Positions 34,068 through 43,621 are shown, numbered from the stretch's first letter. The stretch is DNA of 64,000 nucleotides from Sphingobacteriales bacterium 44-15 (GCA_001899685.1 MKWG01000011.1:62001-126000); one strand, 5' to 3'. Program-made: numbers and translations. Notes: generated by a model not told the origin, from the letters alone.

Positions 34068-35147
34068 TTACTGACCGTATTGCTGTACAAATTGTTTCAG
34101 ATCTTCATCAATTGTTGAAGCCAGGTCGTTTATTTTGTTCATAGCAGCCTGTACTTGCGACTGCTGGGAAATTATGGCTTCGCCAAACGGAACGGATATT
34201 GCCTGCAATGCAGCCACTGCAGTGCTATGCTTTGTTTTAATATCATTATCAAGCGACAGATTATAGCTGCGGACCAGGTCTTCAATCCCTTTACCGTCTT
34301 CTGTAAACTTGCCCTGGTACATATCCATTATTCCCCTGATATTATTGGTAAAATCTATGATGGAATTTTGTGCGAAAGGACTTTCTTCCAGTTGGGGGTC
34401 CTGTGCATCAAAAGGGTCTTTCATCTTAGCGTTGGCCACCTCATCGCAAATTCCACCCATAGCGTCAACTATGGCTTCAAATGCAACTCTTTGTGTAGGA
34501 AATTCAGTATTACCCGAGGCGCCGGCTGTTGCCAGTGATGCAGCATAACCTCCTGTCCAACTTGTTTTTACCTCATCGGCTAATTTTTTTAAGTTTTGGG
34601 CAAGTGCGAGCAGGTATTCTTTTTCCCTGTTTGTGAGCGCTGAGGCTGTTTTATCACCATTCTGTCCCCACAGCAGGTATTCAATCGGGTGAAATCCTCT
34701 CAGAGCATCATGATCTTCATCAAGCGATTCGATATACTCTTCATCTAATTCATCCGGGCTTGCAAGCACGGTATTAAGATCGTTAAAATCAACCGGCCAG
34801 GTATCAATGCGAGGATCAATATTATCCACTTCTACCGGGCCAAAAAGCCAGGCTTCAGATCTTTCCCATGTTTCGCGGATAGATTTCCACAGGTTGCGGC
34901 AGGTTGCGAGATTGTCATCCGTAGTAGTTGTAGTCAGTGTGGTTACTGCTGTCAGCAACTGACCTGCTTTATCAGAGAGATCTTCGTAGCTTTTAGTGCA
35001 TACATTGGTGGCTACGTTTTGCAATATTTCAGATTTGAGCGCAGTAGTGTCTACGGCATCATTGTCATCTTTATTACAGGAAATAGTGGTGGCGGCGGCG
35101 ATACCCAGGAACAACGGCCAGTGTTTTAATTTCAGCATACGATACAT
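34068..35147 (-). CDS. imelysin family lipoprotein
   Basis: The 359-residue protein has a lipoprotein signal (TISC, C24) and the conserved imelysin motif GxHxxE as G151-H153-E156 in ALRGFHPIEYLLWG. Other family marks are LWKSIRETWERSEAWLFGP and the C-terminal helical bundle with DFTNNIRGIMDMYQG. Imelysin-like proteins (IrpA, ICMP, EfeO M75) take part in iron uptake at the cell envelope. It lies 2 bases after the Rieske gene. The ATG at 35138 (M4) is an alternative start. Confidence 0.92.
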   Translation of the reverse strand: MYRMLKLKHWPLFLGIAAATTISCNKDDNDAVDTTALKSEILQNVATNVCTKSYEDLSDKAGQLLTAVTTLTTTTTDDNLATCRNLWKSIRETWERSEAWLFGPVEVDNIDPRIDTWPVDFNDLNTVLASPDELDEEYIESLDEDHDALRGFHPIEYLLWGQNGDKTASALTNREKEYLLALAQNLKKLADEVKTSWTGGYAASLATAGASGNTEFPTQRVAFEAIVDAMGGICDEVANAKMKDPFDAQDPQLEESPFAQNSIIDFTNNIRGIMDMYQGKFTEDGKGIEDLVRSYNLSLDNDIKTKHSTAVAALQAISVPFGEAIISQQSQVQAAMNKINDLASTIDEDLKQFVQQYGQ

Positions 35148-35149
35148 TT

Positions 35150-35575
35150 TCAGGTTAAGTGAATAATAATAGTATTGTTATCAATAATTTCCGTGTTGAA
35201 CTTTTTCAGGGGTTTCAGGGCGGGCTCTTTGAGCACATTCCCGTCAAAATCGAAAGTGCTGCCGTGTGCCGAACAGACAATCTGCTTTGAAGTAGGGGTA
35301 AGACCATAGCCTTCGTGAGTGCATCTGAGGTTAAGCGCGTTGTAATGATCTTCCTTTTTTACCAGCAGGATATCATTTTCCAGCCCGGAGACTCTTACCA
35401 CTACCATATTTTTCCCATCCTCAAACGCACTAACGGGAACCAATACACTATCATTACGGGTATTGGTTTTAAACAACTGTACCGAAGTGCCGCAGCCCTG
35501 CAGCAACATGCTTATTCCAAGCATACCGGCACAATGCATACAGCCCGTCCTGATAAAATCTCTTCTGCTCTTCAT
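35150..35575 (-). CDS. Rieske [2Fe-2S] protein, exported
   Basis: The 141-residue protein has the two cluster motifs CTHEG (C85, H87) and CSAHGSTF (C101, H104). Its N-terminus MKSRRDFIRTGCMHCAGML is twin-arginine-like, and C28 in LLQGC fits a lipobox, so it is probably a membrane-anchored periplasmic protein. It is a small stand-alone Rieske protein and not a dioxygenase subunit. It sits between the porin gene (2-base gap) and the imelysin gene (2-base gap), which suggests an electron-transfer role next to imelysin and the di-heme protein. Confidence 0.88.
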   Translation of the reverse strand: MKSRRDFIRTGCMHCAGMLGISMLLQGCGTSVQLFKTNTRNDSVLVPVSAFEDGKNMVVVRVSGLENDILLVKKEDHYNALNLRCTHEGYGLTPTSKQIVCSAHGSTFDFDGNVLKEPALKPLKKFNTEIIDNNTIIIHLT

Positions 35576-35577
35576 CT

Positions 35578-36825
35578 CTAAAAATTATAGGCAACTCCCA
35601 GGTTTACAAATCCATTACTGGTATAGTAAGGAACCGTTTGCGGGAAAGGCGTAATGATCAATGCAGGATTAGGCTCTCCCGTAATATGCTGTATGTAATC
35701 CGCCTTTATGGCAATGCCTCGTATGGGCTTGTATGTCAGCCCCGCCACGATATACTGCTGCCGGTTAGCATCGTTTTTCAGGGCATTTTTGGGGATAGAG
35801 GCGTTAAGGTCAAGATATTCATACCGCCCAAACAATGCCAGTGTTTTTGCGTCCCCGTGTTTTGCATACAACAAATTATAAGCTGCCTCCGCGTATCCTC
35901 CGTATATCCCTGAAGGCGTATTATTAGCGTAGGCAAGATTGATATTTTTCGCATTGGGAATATTAATGCCGGTAACGATCGCCTTTACGCTCCAGCCATT
36001 ATTATTATATTGCCCGTCTGCTTCCCCCAGCATCACCGGGTTTCCAAACGGCCCGGAATTCAGTTGCAGGCTGTCGGCCACCCTTTTTTCTACCGCCGTG
36101 GAACCGCCTATATAACCGGAAACCTGGAACCTGAAATGATCAACATAATACAGCAGTGAGCCTGAAGCCCCTAAACCAAGACCGGTAGCGGCAGAACCCA
36201 ATTGCCTGCCATCTCTTATACCGCTTCCGTTGGAAAAGCCGCCGGAATTAAGCCCATTGGTGAGCGAAAAGCTGTAGTTGAGACCGGGAATGCCTCTGAC
36301 GCCACCGTAGATACCTACTCCCACTTCGCGCCAGGTGGAGGGAATGATCAACTGCTCTACAAATGGCCTGTCAACACCGTTAAACGTGGTAGGTAAATGA
36401 TTCTCATTGATAATGCCCAGCCTGGGAATAAATAAGCCTGCTACGAGGTAGGTGGTGGGAGTGAGGTTGAACTTTAAAAAAGCCTGCTCCATGCTTATAC
36501 CCCCCTTCCCGATACCTGCTTCATCTCCCTGCTGGCCAACCACCAGCGCATCTTCCAGCTCCAGCTCGGTAAAAAGAGAGATCTTATTATTAAACTTATG
36601 CCCTACAAACAATACCACCCTGCTCAGTGAAGCTTCCGCATTTTTGCGGCGGGTATCAAGGGTATATCTCGCTTCGCCGTAACCTGAAAGAACAGTGGAT
36701 TGCTCTTTGGCTACGAGGCCGGCATAGAGGCTGTCTTCTCCTGTAAGTACCTGACCATGGGAGGAAGCACAAAAAAGCCCTGTGCTGAAAAAGATCAGCA
36801 ACAAACATTGGTGGAAAAATCGCAT
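35578..36825 (-). CDS. outer-membrane beta-barrel porin-like protein
   Basis: The 415-residue protein starts MRFFHQCLLLIFFSTGLFC, an export signal, and continues with alternating strands rich in Gly, Tyr and Asn and ends in VNLGVAYNF, a C-terminal aromatic typical of outer-membrane barrels. Segments such as LFTELELEDALV and AGLFIPRLGIINENHLPTTFNGVDRP resemble phosphate-selective-porin-like proteins. The frame is open to 36921, but the ATG at 36825 gives the signal peptide at the very start and lies 18 bases after a TAACTTTG box. It is the first gene of the Rieske-imelysin-di-heme run and may bring the metal or ligand across the outer membrane. Confidence 0.8.
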   Translation of the reverse strand: MRFFHQCLLLIFFSTGLFCASSHGQVLTGEDSLYAGLVAKEQSTVLSGYGEARYTLDTRRKNAEASLSRVVLFVGHKFNNKISLFTELELEDALVVGQQGDEAGIGKGGISMEQAFLKFNLTPTTYLVAGLFIPRLGIINENHLPTTFNGVDRPFVEQLIIPSTWREVGVGIYGGVRGIPGLNYSFSLTNGLNSGGFSNGSGIRDGRQLGSAATGLGLGASGSLLYYVDHFRFQVSGYIGGSTAVEKRVADSLQLNSGPFGNPVMLGEADGQYNNNGWSVKAIVTGINIPNAKNINLAYANNTPSGIYGGYAEAAYNLLYAKHGDAKTLALFGRYEYLDLNASIPKNALKNDANRQQYIVAGLTYKPIRGIAIKADYIQHITGEPNPALIITPFPQTVPYYTSNGFVNLGVAYNF

Positions 36826-36843
36826 ATAGATTCTGATTCGCCG

Positions 36844-36851
36844 CAAAGTTA
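36844..36851 (-). promoter_or_regulatory. -7 box of the porin-Rieske-imelysin operon
   Basis: TAACTTTG on the minus strand matches TAnnTTTG and lies 18 bases before the ATG at 36825. No good -33 box was seen. Confidence 0.4.
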
Positions 36852-36900
36852 CGGGCAGATGACAGCATCCATTGTTACGAAATACGGAAAAGTCTTTGTG

Positions 36901-36931
36901 CAGAAAACAAAAGCCTGTCAAAAGACAGGCT
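36901..36931 (-). terminator. rho-independent terminator of the exo/endonuclease-phosphatase gene
   Basis: AGCCTGTC (36912-36919) pairs with GACAGGCT (36924-36931) around a 4-base loop. On the minus strand TTTGTTTTCTG follows. It lies 23 bases past the stop at 36955. Confidence 0.75.
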
Positions 36932-36954
36932 ATATATTTAAAATTATTTTAATG

Positions 36955-37797
36955 CTATTGAGGTAACAGCGCTTTGATCATTACCGGTTGGTGGTCTGAA
37001 GGATAACGTTGATCTTTGGCATCGGTAAGCACGCCATATTTCAGCACTCTTATGCCGGGGCTTACAAAGATGTAGTCTATACGGTGCTTCATGGGCGCGT
37101 CAAACTTAAATGCATTAAAAGTGCCAACGGGGCCATAGGGCGGCATTTCCGTTACTTTATAGGAATCTTTCAGCAGGGTTTGCATTTCCTCTATCTGTTC
37201 TGTTTCAGGAGTGGAATTGAAATCGCCTACACAAACGGCTGGTGCATTTTTTGCGATCTCTTTTATCTTTTTTACCATCAGCTTACCTGATTCCTTCCGC
37301 GCGATCACGCCCTGGTGATCAAAATGTACGCAGAAAAAGTAAAACTCTTTTTTTGTCTGGAGGTCTTTGAACTTTCCCCAGGAGCATATACGGTTGCAGC
37401 ATTTTGCATCCCAGCCTTTGCCCGGCTTATCCGGCGTTTCGCTTAGCCAGAAATCACCGGACTGCAGCAACCGGAACCGGCTTTTCCTGTAGAAAATGGC
37501 ACTGTGCTCGCCTGCTTCCTTCCCGTCATCGCGCCCTTTCCCGGTATAAGCATACTCTTCCAGCTCCGCTATCCCTTTGATCTGGTCTATCAAACCTTCT
37601 TCTGTACCGAATATATCAAATTCATGAAAGCGGATCAGCGCTTTTACATTTTCTTTCCTGTAGGGCCAAGCATTGAGGCTGTCGCCGGGATTATTATACC
37701 GGAGATTGTAGGTGGCAATGATTACCGGTGTATTTTTTTGAGCGATAGCGGACTGAGCAGATATACAGATAAGCAGAAAAAAAACAATTTGTTTCAT
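36955..37797 (-). CDS. endonuclease/exonuclease/phosphatase family protein, exported
   Basis: The 280-residue protein starts with a signal peptide (MKQIVFFLLICISAQSAIAQ). It has the EEP fold marks: IATYNLRYNNPGD, FGTEEGL (metal Glu), FFCVHFDHQG, VCVGDFNSTPET (D and N) and the final YPSDHQPVM (Asp-His). EEP enzymes cleave phosphodiesters in nucleic acids or phospholipids; Bacteroidota secreted forms are mostly uncharacterised. The frame is open to 37998, but that extension reads through an AACCGCAAAG repeat unit and destroys the signal peptide position, so I chose the ATG at 37797. Confidence 0.88.
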   Translation of the reverse strand: MKQIVFFLLICISAQSAIAQKNTPVIIATYNLRYNNPGDSLNAWPYRKENVKALIRFHEFDIFGTEEGLIDQIKGIAELEEYAYTGKGRDDGKEAGEHSAIFYRKSRFRLLQSGDFWLSETPDKPGKGWDAKCCNRICSWGKFKDLQTKKEFYFFCVHFDHQGVIARKESGKLMVKKIKEIAKNAPAVCVGDFNSTPETEQIEEMQTLLKDSYKVTEMPPYGPVGTFNAFKFDAPMKHRIDYIFVSPGIRVLKYGVLTDAKDQRYPSDHQPVMIKALLPQ

Positions 37798-37905
37798 GGC
37801 AAATTTTTGAAGTTTCAATTTTAGGATTGCTAAGATATAATAAAGAGAGATGCGGGTAATTATTAATGTCTGTTGAAGCCCTGAAGCTGTTTGAGCGCCG
37901 TTACT

Positions 37906-37978
37906 TTTTAAACCGCAAAGGGCACAAAGATTTTTCCTGTGCTCTTTGCGATCTATCCTGTGCTCTTCGCGGTTAAAA
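37906..37978. repeat. AACCGCAAAG inverted repeat unit, copy 2
   Basis: TTTTTAAACCGCAAAG ending at 37920 pairs with the CTTCGCGGTTAAAA-type arm ending at 37978. Between them are two TGTGCTCTTTGCG-like units. It lies between the SusD gene and the EEP gene. Confidence 0.55.
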
Positions 37979-38005
37979 TGCTTCATGGTCAATATCATTC
38001 ACTGG

Positions 38006-38023
38006 CGCAAGGCATGCCTTGCG
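38006..38023. repeat. perfect 18-base palindrome downstream of susD-like gene
   Basis: CGCAAGGCATGCCTTGCG is self-complementary without a loop and lies 27 bases past the SusD stop. Palindromes of this kind occur dispersed in many genomes. On the minus strand no T tract follows. Confidence 0.5.
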
Positions 38024-38049
38024 TCTACACACCACATACACTTTTATCC

Positions 38050-39819
38050 CTACCATCCCTGATTCTGCCCCAGTGCAGGGTTCATGGTCCGGTCATTCTC
38101 AGGGATGGGGTATAAATACTTTTTATCCTGCCATTCCCGTGGTCCGGGGTTCCAGAGCACTTCGCCGGAAGTGCCGTTGGAAAGCTGGAGGCGGCCTACT
38201 GCAGATGATGGGCTGACATCCACCAGGGCAGTGGTGGAGTTAGGCGGCGTTGGCTTACTACCCTGGTAAAACCAAACATCTATAATGCCATCGCCGTTCA
38301 GGTCATATTGCCCGAGGGCCGGTACGTACATGCCATTCATAGGTGCATCCTGGAATAGCTCGCCAATATGCCATCTTATCAGGTCATCCGGGCGAAGTCC
38401 TTCAAACACCAGCTCTACTGCACGTTCACGCATTACTTCCAATAAAACCGGATTGGTAAACTTATTCTTATAATAATCCAGGAGATACGGGTCTGCAACG
38501 GTAGGTATAGTAGTGAGTGTTGGCCCCGTGATGCCTGCGCGTTTGCGTAATGCACCAATGGTAGCTTCCCAGTCGGCAGCCGTCATTGTTCCCAATTCCG
38601 CCATAGCTTCTGCTTTATTCAGCAACACTTCGCCCCAACGCATGATGATATGCGCATTATCATTAAGGCTTTCATCATCATATGGGAAGCGTTCATCGTA
38701 GCACCACTTAATAGGCTGATATCCGGTATAGGTCTGGTTGAAATTAGGGGGCGCTGCTACCGGTACTCCGTTCTCCGTTCTGTGGTAATCACCCAGACGG
38801 ATGGTTTGCTGCAACCGGAGATCACGGTTTTGCACTTCATTTACAAAGGTTGTCGTTTTGTAACCGGGATCATCTGTAAAAGCTGTCCCATCCAGCTTCA
38901 GGTAAGTGTTCACAAAATGGCGGGTCAGGCTCGGCCGGTTGCCGTAAGTTGGGCTTATAAAGCGGCGGTTGGCAGAGCTGAATACCTGCAGGTTGGCATC
39001 GAGTGCCACAGCCAGTATGGTCTCGTCTGCGTAAGGCGTTTTAGTGATGAACAGTTCCCGGTAAGAACGATTGCCGGTAGCAACCTGGTGCAGCTTAAAT
39101 GCTGAGCCCATATCATTGGCGGCATTTACCACTTCCTGGTACCATGTATTGGCAGTGCCCTGCATGTTATAAATGGTATGGTATTTTCGCAAAGCTGCTT
39201 CGTACAGGCATATCCGTGTTTTATATGCCCTCGCCACATTTTTAGTGAGCCTTGTACAGGATTGATCTGAGGTAAGCTCTATGTTTTCGATAGCATAATT
39301 CAGGTCTTCCAGCACTTTATCCATTATATCAAAACGGCTGATACGGGGGCCTTTCAGTGTGGTGCTGTCCCTAAAGTCAATAGTTTGATCAATCCAGGGC
39401 ACATCGCCGAAACGTTTTACCTTATTGAAATAAAACAACGCCCTGAAAAAACGTGCAACGCCAATGAAATTTTCTTTTCCGGCTACCGAGCTTTTTTCAG
39501 CATTTTCAATAAAATAGTTAATGTTGCGAAGGTCTTTCCAGTCCCATCCCGAACTTGTCACCGAGCTTAATACACCTGTTGCCAGGTAATCGTCTACGCC
39601 GTTACGGGCTATCAGGTCAGAATTATCATCTCCCTGGAATACCCCCACATCGGTGCCGGGCAGGATATCGTAAAAAGAAGTAACATACAACTCCATACCA
39701 CTTTTTGATCCGAAGATCGCCTGGTTGCTGGCAGTGGCAACAGGAAGCTCCTGCAGATCGCAGGCTGCAAACGACAGTACTGCGAATGCTATTGAGGCAT
39801 AAAAAAATAATTTCTTCAT
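38050..39819 (-). CDS. RagB/SusD family nutrient-binding outer-membrane lipoprotein
   Basis: The 589-residue protein has a lipoprotein signal (MKKLFFYASIAFAVLSFAAC, C20) and the SusD pattern: DLQELPVATASNQAIFGSKSG, a TPR-rich helical part (ARFFRALFYFNKVKRFGDVPW) and the C-terminal MRERAVELVFEGLRPDDLIRW. SusD proteins sit on the cell surface over a SusC barrel and bind glycan or peptide ligands. It follows the SusC gene by 19 bases. The ligand is not evident, as no glycoside hydrolase lies nearby. Confidence 0.95.
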   Translation of the reverse strand: MKKLFFYASIAFAVLSFAACDLQELPVATASNQAIFGSKSGMELYVTSFYDILPGTDVGVFQGDDNSDLIARNGVDDYLATGVLSSVTSSGWDWKDLRNINYFIENAEKSSVAGKENFIGVARFFRALFYFNKVKRFGDVPWIDQTIDFRDSTTLKGPRISRFDIMDKVLEDLNYAIENIELTSDQSCTRLTKNVARAYKTRICLYEAALRKYHTIYNMQGTANTWYQEVVNAANDMGSAFKLHQVATGNRSYRELFITKTPYADETILAVALDANLQVFSSANRRFISPTYGNRPSLTRHFVNTYLKLDGTAFTDDPGYKTTTFVNEVQNRDLRLQQTIRLGDYHRTENGVPVAAPPNFNQTYTGYQPIKWCYDERFPYDDESLNDNAHIIMRWGEVLLNKAEAMAELGTMTAADWEATIGALRKRAGITGPTLTTIPTVADPYLLDYYKNKFTNPVLLEVMRERAVELVFEGLRPDDLIRWHIGELFQDAPMNGMYVPALGQYDLNGDGIIDVWFYQGSKPTPPNSTTALVDVSPSSAVGRLQLSNGTSGEVLWNPGPREWQDKKYLYPIPENDRTMNPALGQNQGW

Positions 39820-39838
39820 AATATTATATGCTATTAGA

Positions 39839-42800
39839 TTAGAAATTTACGGTCAGCCCTAAAGAAAGTACTTTAAGCATGGGATAGTTATAGCCATCCC
39901 CGCTGGTACCGCCGCTCAGATCGCGGTCTGAACCATAGATATTGGTTACGTCCGTATCTTTTGTCCATTTGTACATGGGCGACCAGGTCCACAGGTTTTC
40001 AGCAGAAAAATATACTCTTATATCAGTAGCATGTATCCTTGAGATCAGGCTTTGAGGTAAAGCATATCCCACCTGCAGGTTACGTAAACGTATATACGAA
40101 GCATTTTGCAGAAAGCGGTCATTGGGTATATTTAATGCACGGCCTGTGCCCTGTGCTATATAACCCACGAGCCGTGGGAGATAAGCATCAAAATTCTGGA
40201 GCTCTTCCCTGAACATATTGTCTTTCTGCCAGGCAGGATACGGATTGTAGGGGCGGTTGTATTGCCCCCAGAAACGCGCTTCCGGGGATGGATACCAGTC
40301 CTGCTTCATTACACCCTGAAAAAAAGCTGATAAGAATATCCCGTTCCAGTCGCCGTTCAGGCTGAATCCGTAAGTATAGCGTGGCTCTGAGTTGCCGATA
40401 ATGGTTTTGTCGCCGGAATTACCCACCCGGTTTAAGCCCTGGTAGATCTGGTCGTCGCCATCAAGGTTTTTAAACTTGATATCACCCACATAGTTTTTCC
40501 TGGTATTGGTATTGGGAATATTTTTCTGTGTAGGAGACTTGTCAATTTCGTCCTGTGAATGGAACAATCCTTCTACCTGGTAGCCCCATATTTCCCCGAT
40601 ATGTTGACCTACATAGTAGTCTGTGAGATTTTTGTCGGGGTTGTTATACTTGGTAATGACAGCGCGATAGTCAGCCAGCGTAAACCTCAGATCATAATTG
40701 AACGGCTTATCTGCTACCATAAAATCGTCCCCCCATTTAAGAGATATTTCCCATCCGGTCGTTTTCAGATCTGCATAGTTGCCTTTCGGAACATCTGTGC
40801 CATAAATAGCAGGCACTGTAGGACCTGCAGTAAACATATTTTTTGTCCAGCGCCGGTAGAAATCACCAGTAAACTGGAGCCTGTTATCCAGGCTGGAAAA
40901 ATCCAAACCGATATTGCCGGTAGTAGACGTTTCCCATGTCAGTCCGGTGGGAACAACATTAGGCTGGCTTGTTTTCTGCGGACGTACTCCATTGAAAATA
41001 CGCCCCGACTGGGTGATTTTAAAGTTTTCAGTAAAGGAATAAGGATCAACATTCCCGTTGCCTAAGGATCCGAGAGAAGCGCGGATTTTTACATTCGACA
41101 ACACCTTTGGATTTACTTTCCAGAAAGATTCGTCTGACAAACGCCAACCTACAGATGCCGAAGGGAAAAAGCCCCATTGCTGGTCTGAAGGGAATTTGGA
41201 AGAGCCATCATAGCGGCCATTGATCTCAAGCAGATAGCGCCGTTTAAAATCGTAGTTCACACGGAAGAACCCTCCTGCGATCGCCCATTTCTCATAACCT
41301 CCTGTAGTAGTAATACTTTGCCCGAAAGTAAGATTAATGTCGTTTGCATCTGCATAGACAATGCCGTTGCGCTGAGCTGTTATATTTTTATAGGTGGATT
41401 GCTCATAATTATATCCAAGCAGAAAATGGAAATTGTGTGCTTCGGCTATTGATTTTACATAATCAGCATATACGTTGGTAGCTATATAATCTGTTGTCTG
41501 CCTGCGCTCCTGTAAATCGTTGGTATTGGTACCGGTATACCCGATCACTCCTTCATAGCGGCTGTAAGGTACCTGCACCCGCTTTTGCTTGGAACCTATA
41601 TCCGTATTCTGGAAAGTAAAATCGCTGCGGAGCGTCAGGCTTTTATTAAAAAATTCTGCCTTGGCAGCTATCCGGTTTTTTAACAGGCGCTGTGCGTTAT
41701 CCACCCCGTTCTTCCCGTAATAATAATCGCCTACGGTATAAGCCGCAGGGAAAGATAGTGTTCCGTCAGGATTCAGCAGCGGTGCCAGCGGGTGGCCTTC
41801 ATCAGCCATATTTCTCCATATCCCGCTGCCCTCGCCCACGTTTAAAGGCTGATGATAGGTCATCCGGGAGAACTCCATATTGTCTTCCACCTGCAGCCAT
41901 TCTGTAAGACGGATGCTTCCCTTTGCCCGGAGGTTATACATTCCATATTTGTCGGAATTATAGCGGAAAAGTCCGTCCTGTCCGTTGTAACGACCGCTCA
42001 CGTAGAATGCGGCTTTGTCATTCCCTCCGGATAAAGTAAGGTTATGATCCTGCGCAAAGAATTGTTTTTTATACAATTCTTTGTACCAATCTGTGCTGTA
42101 ATAATACTGGTATTCACCGGTAGAAGGGTTTACTTCAATCTTTGGCAGAGAAGGATCCTCCCAGCGTCTTTTTATTTCAGCAAGATAGGCTTGTGAAAAT
42201 GGTAAAGTCTTATTTATTGCTGTGGGAAAGCTGCCATTGTCGTTCCATCTTGACCAGGCATCGCTGAACCCCTGCGCCCAGGGATAGGATTCCGTGATAT
42301 TGTCCGGAACAGCAGTAGGGGCTTTCATTGAAATATTAGTCTGGTAGCTAATGGTGGTTTTGCCCCTGCCTGCGGATTTGGTAGTGATCAGCACCACTCC
42401 GAAAGCCGCGCGGGCGCCGTAAATAGATGCTGAAGAAGCGTCTTTTAATACGGAGATGCTTTCTACATCATTAGGGTTCAGCATGCGCGGGTCACCTTGT
42501 ACACCATCAATCAACACCAGTGCATTTCCCTTTTGTCCTATGGACGTAGTACCACGAATATTAAAGGCCGGGGACTGCGTGGGCTTTCCGTCAAGCATTT
42601 GTATGTTCAGGTTAGGTGAGGCGCCTACCAATGCCTGGGAGATATTGCTTACCGGGCGGTTTTTAAGCGTTTCCTGTGTGATCTGGTCTACTGCGCCGGT
42701 TAAATTCACTTTTTTCTGGGTGCCGTATCCCACTACTACCACTTCTTCCATTTTTGAATCCACGGGTTTCATCACCACATCAAATGTGCTGCGGCCGGCT

Positions 42801-43423
42801 ATGGGCAATTCCGCTTTAATATATCCTACATAGGTAAATTCAAGCACGCTATTGGGAGGCACCGACAGGCGGAAGTATCCGTTCACATCAGTTTTGGTAG
42901 CTGCTCCGCCGCCCTTTACCTGTACGGTTACTCCCACCAGGGATTCCCCCAGGCTATTCGTAATCCTGCCACTCACGTCTATGTTTTTGGATTCCTCAGG
43001 CGCGGGTGCGGTTATGCCTGCAGTGTTTTGCTGAGGTAATACCGATATGGAAGTAGGGGTCCTGCGGATAACTACTTTATCATTGGAGACAACATAGTTC
43101 AGCATATAAGGCTGCAGCAGCTCTTCCAGCAGATCCTTCAGCGCCACTTTTTTGGCGGTGATATTTACCTTATCAGAAGGGTCAATAATGTTGGTGGCGT
43201 AAAAAAACTGGATATCAGCCTGTCTTCGTATTCTCTCCAGTGCTTCAAACAGTGATTCATTTTTAAGCGAGATGGATATTTTTTTATCAAGCAGTTCCTG
43301 CCCTTTTACATTTTTTGCCGACAGAGACATAATGGAGCTGCATAGTACAATTATTGACAGCAGGGATAAGCGCATAAATTTTTGAATTATAGGTACAATC
43401 CTGCCTATACAATTTTTTTGCAT
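39839..43423 (-). CDS. SusC/RagA TonB-dependent transporter with STN domain
   Basis: The 1194-residue protein has a signal region, an STN signalling domain at about 50-115 (ISISLKNESLFEALERI, VALKDLLEELL), a carboxypeptidase-like repeat (DVSGRITNSLGESLVGVTVQV), the SusC signature EEVVVVGYGTQKKVNLTGAV, a plug and a 22-strand type barrel ending in LGLTVNF. The STN domain and the FecR and ECF sigma genes just upstream imply trans-envelope signalling: ligand uptake signals FecR, which frees the sigma factor. It is paired with the SusD gene. Confidence 0.95.
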   Translation of the reverse strand: MQKNCIGRIVPIIQKFMRLSLLSIIVLCSSIMSLSAKNVKGQELLDKKISISLKNESLFEALERIRRQADIQFFYATNIIDPSDKVNITAKKVALKDLLEELLQPYMLNYVVSNDKVVIRRTPTSISVLPQQNTAGITAPAPEESKNIDVSGRITNSLGESLVGVTVQVKGGGAATKTDVNGYFRLSVPPNSVLEFTYVGYIKAELPIAGRSTFDVVMKPVDSKMEEVVVVGYGTQKKVNLTGAVDQITQETLKNRPVSNISQALVGASPNLNIQMLDGKPTQSPAFNIRGTTSIGQKGNALVLIDGVQGDPRMLNPNDVESISVLKDASSASIYGARAAFGVVLITTKSAGRGKTTISYQTNISMKAPTAVPDNITESYPWAQGFSDAWSRWNDNGSFPTAINKTLPFSQAYLAEIKRRWEDPSLPKIEVNPSTGEYQYYYSTDWYKELYKKQFFAQDHNLTLSGGNDKAAFYVSGRYNGQDGLFRYNSDKYGMYNLRAKGSIRLTEWLQVEDNMEFSRMTYHQPLNVGEGSGIWRNMADEGHPLAPLLNPDGTLSFPAAYTVGDYYYGKNGVDNAQRLLKNRIAAKAEFFNKSLTLRSDFTFQNTDIGSKQKRVQVPYSRYEGVIGYTGTNTNDLQERRQTTDYIATNVYADYVKSIAEAHNFHFLLGYNYEQSTYKNITAQRNGIVYADANDINLTFGQSITTTGGYEKWAIAGGFFRVNYDFKRRYLLEINGRYDGSSKFPSDQQWGFFPSASVGWRLSDESFWKVNPKVLSNVKIRASLGSLGNGNVDPYSFTENFKITQSGRIFNGVRPQKTSQPNVVPTGLTWETSTTGNIGLDFSSLDNRLQFTGDFYRRWTKNMFTAGPTVPAIYGTDVPKGNYADLKTTGWEISLKWGDDFMVADKPFNYDLRFTLADYRAVITKYNNPDKNLTDYYVGQHIGEIWGYQVEGLFHSQDEIDKSPTQKNIPNTNTRKNYVGDIKFKNLDGDDQIYQGLNRVGNSGDKTIIGNSEPRYTYGFSLNGDWNGIFLSAFFQGVMKQDWYPSPEARFWGQYNRPYNPYPAWQKDNMFREELQNFDAYLPRLVGYIAQGTGRALNIPNDRFLQNASYIRLRNLQVGYALPQSLISRIHATDIRVYFSAENLWTWSPMYKWTKDTDVTNIYGSDRDLSGGTSGDGYNYPMLKVLSLGLTVNF

Positions 43424-43518
43424 ATTTTTGAAAAGTTATATGTTATAAATGCGTAGTGTCCGTCTGCCTTCCACAACTTTCGGATAACTACAATTTTTTT
43501 ACAACGCGTATAATATAG

Positions 43519-43544
43519 CCCGGGCATTAGCATGTCCGGGTTTT
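43519..43544. repeat. hairpin between fecR-like and susC-like genes
   Basis: CCCGGGCAT (43519-43527) pairs with ATGTCCGGG (43532-43540) over 9 bp with one G-T pair and a 4-base loop. T residues follow on the plus strand only. In the fecR-to-susC direction it could limit read-through or shape the leader of susC. Confidence 0.45.
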
Positions 43545-43621
43545 ATATACATTCATGTAGGATGATGATATGTCTGCTTCATAAGCATATTAATTGGTTT
43601 ATTAATAATAATAGATCATTG

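Noticed and set aside
37798-37998. 67-residue extension of the EEP protein
   Set aside because: It is translated AACCGCAAAG repeat and would bury the signal peptide.
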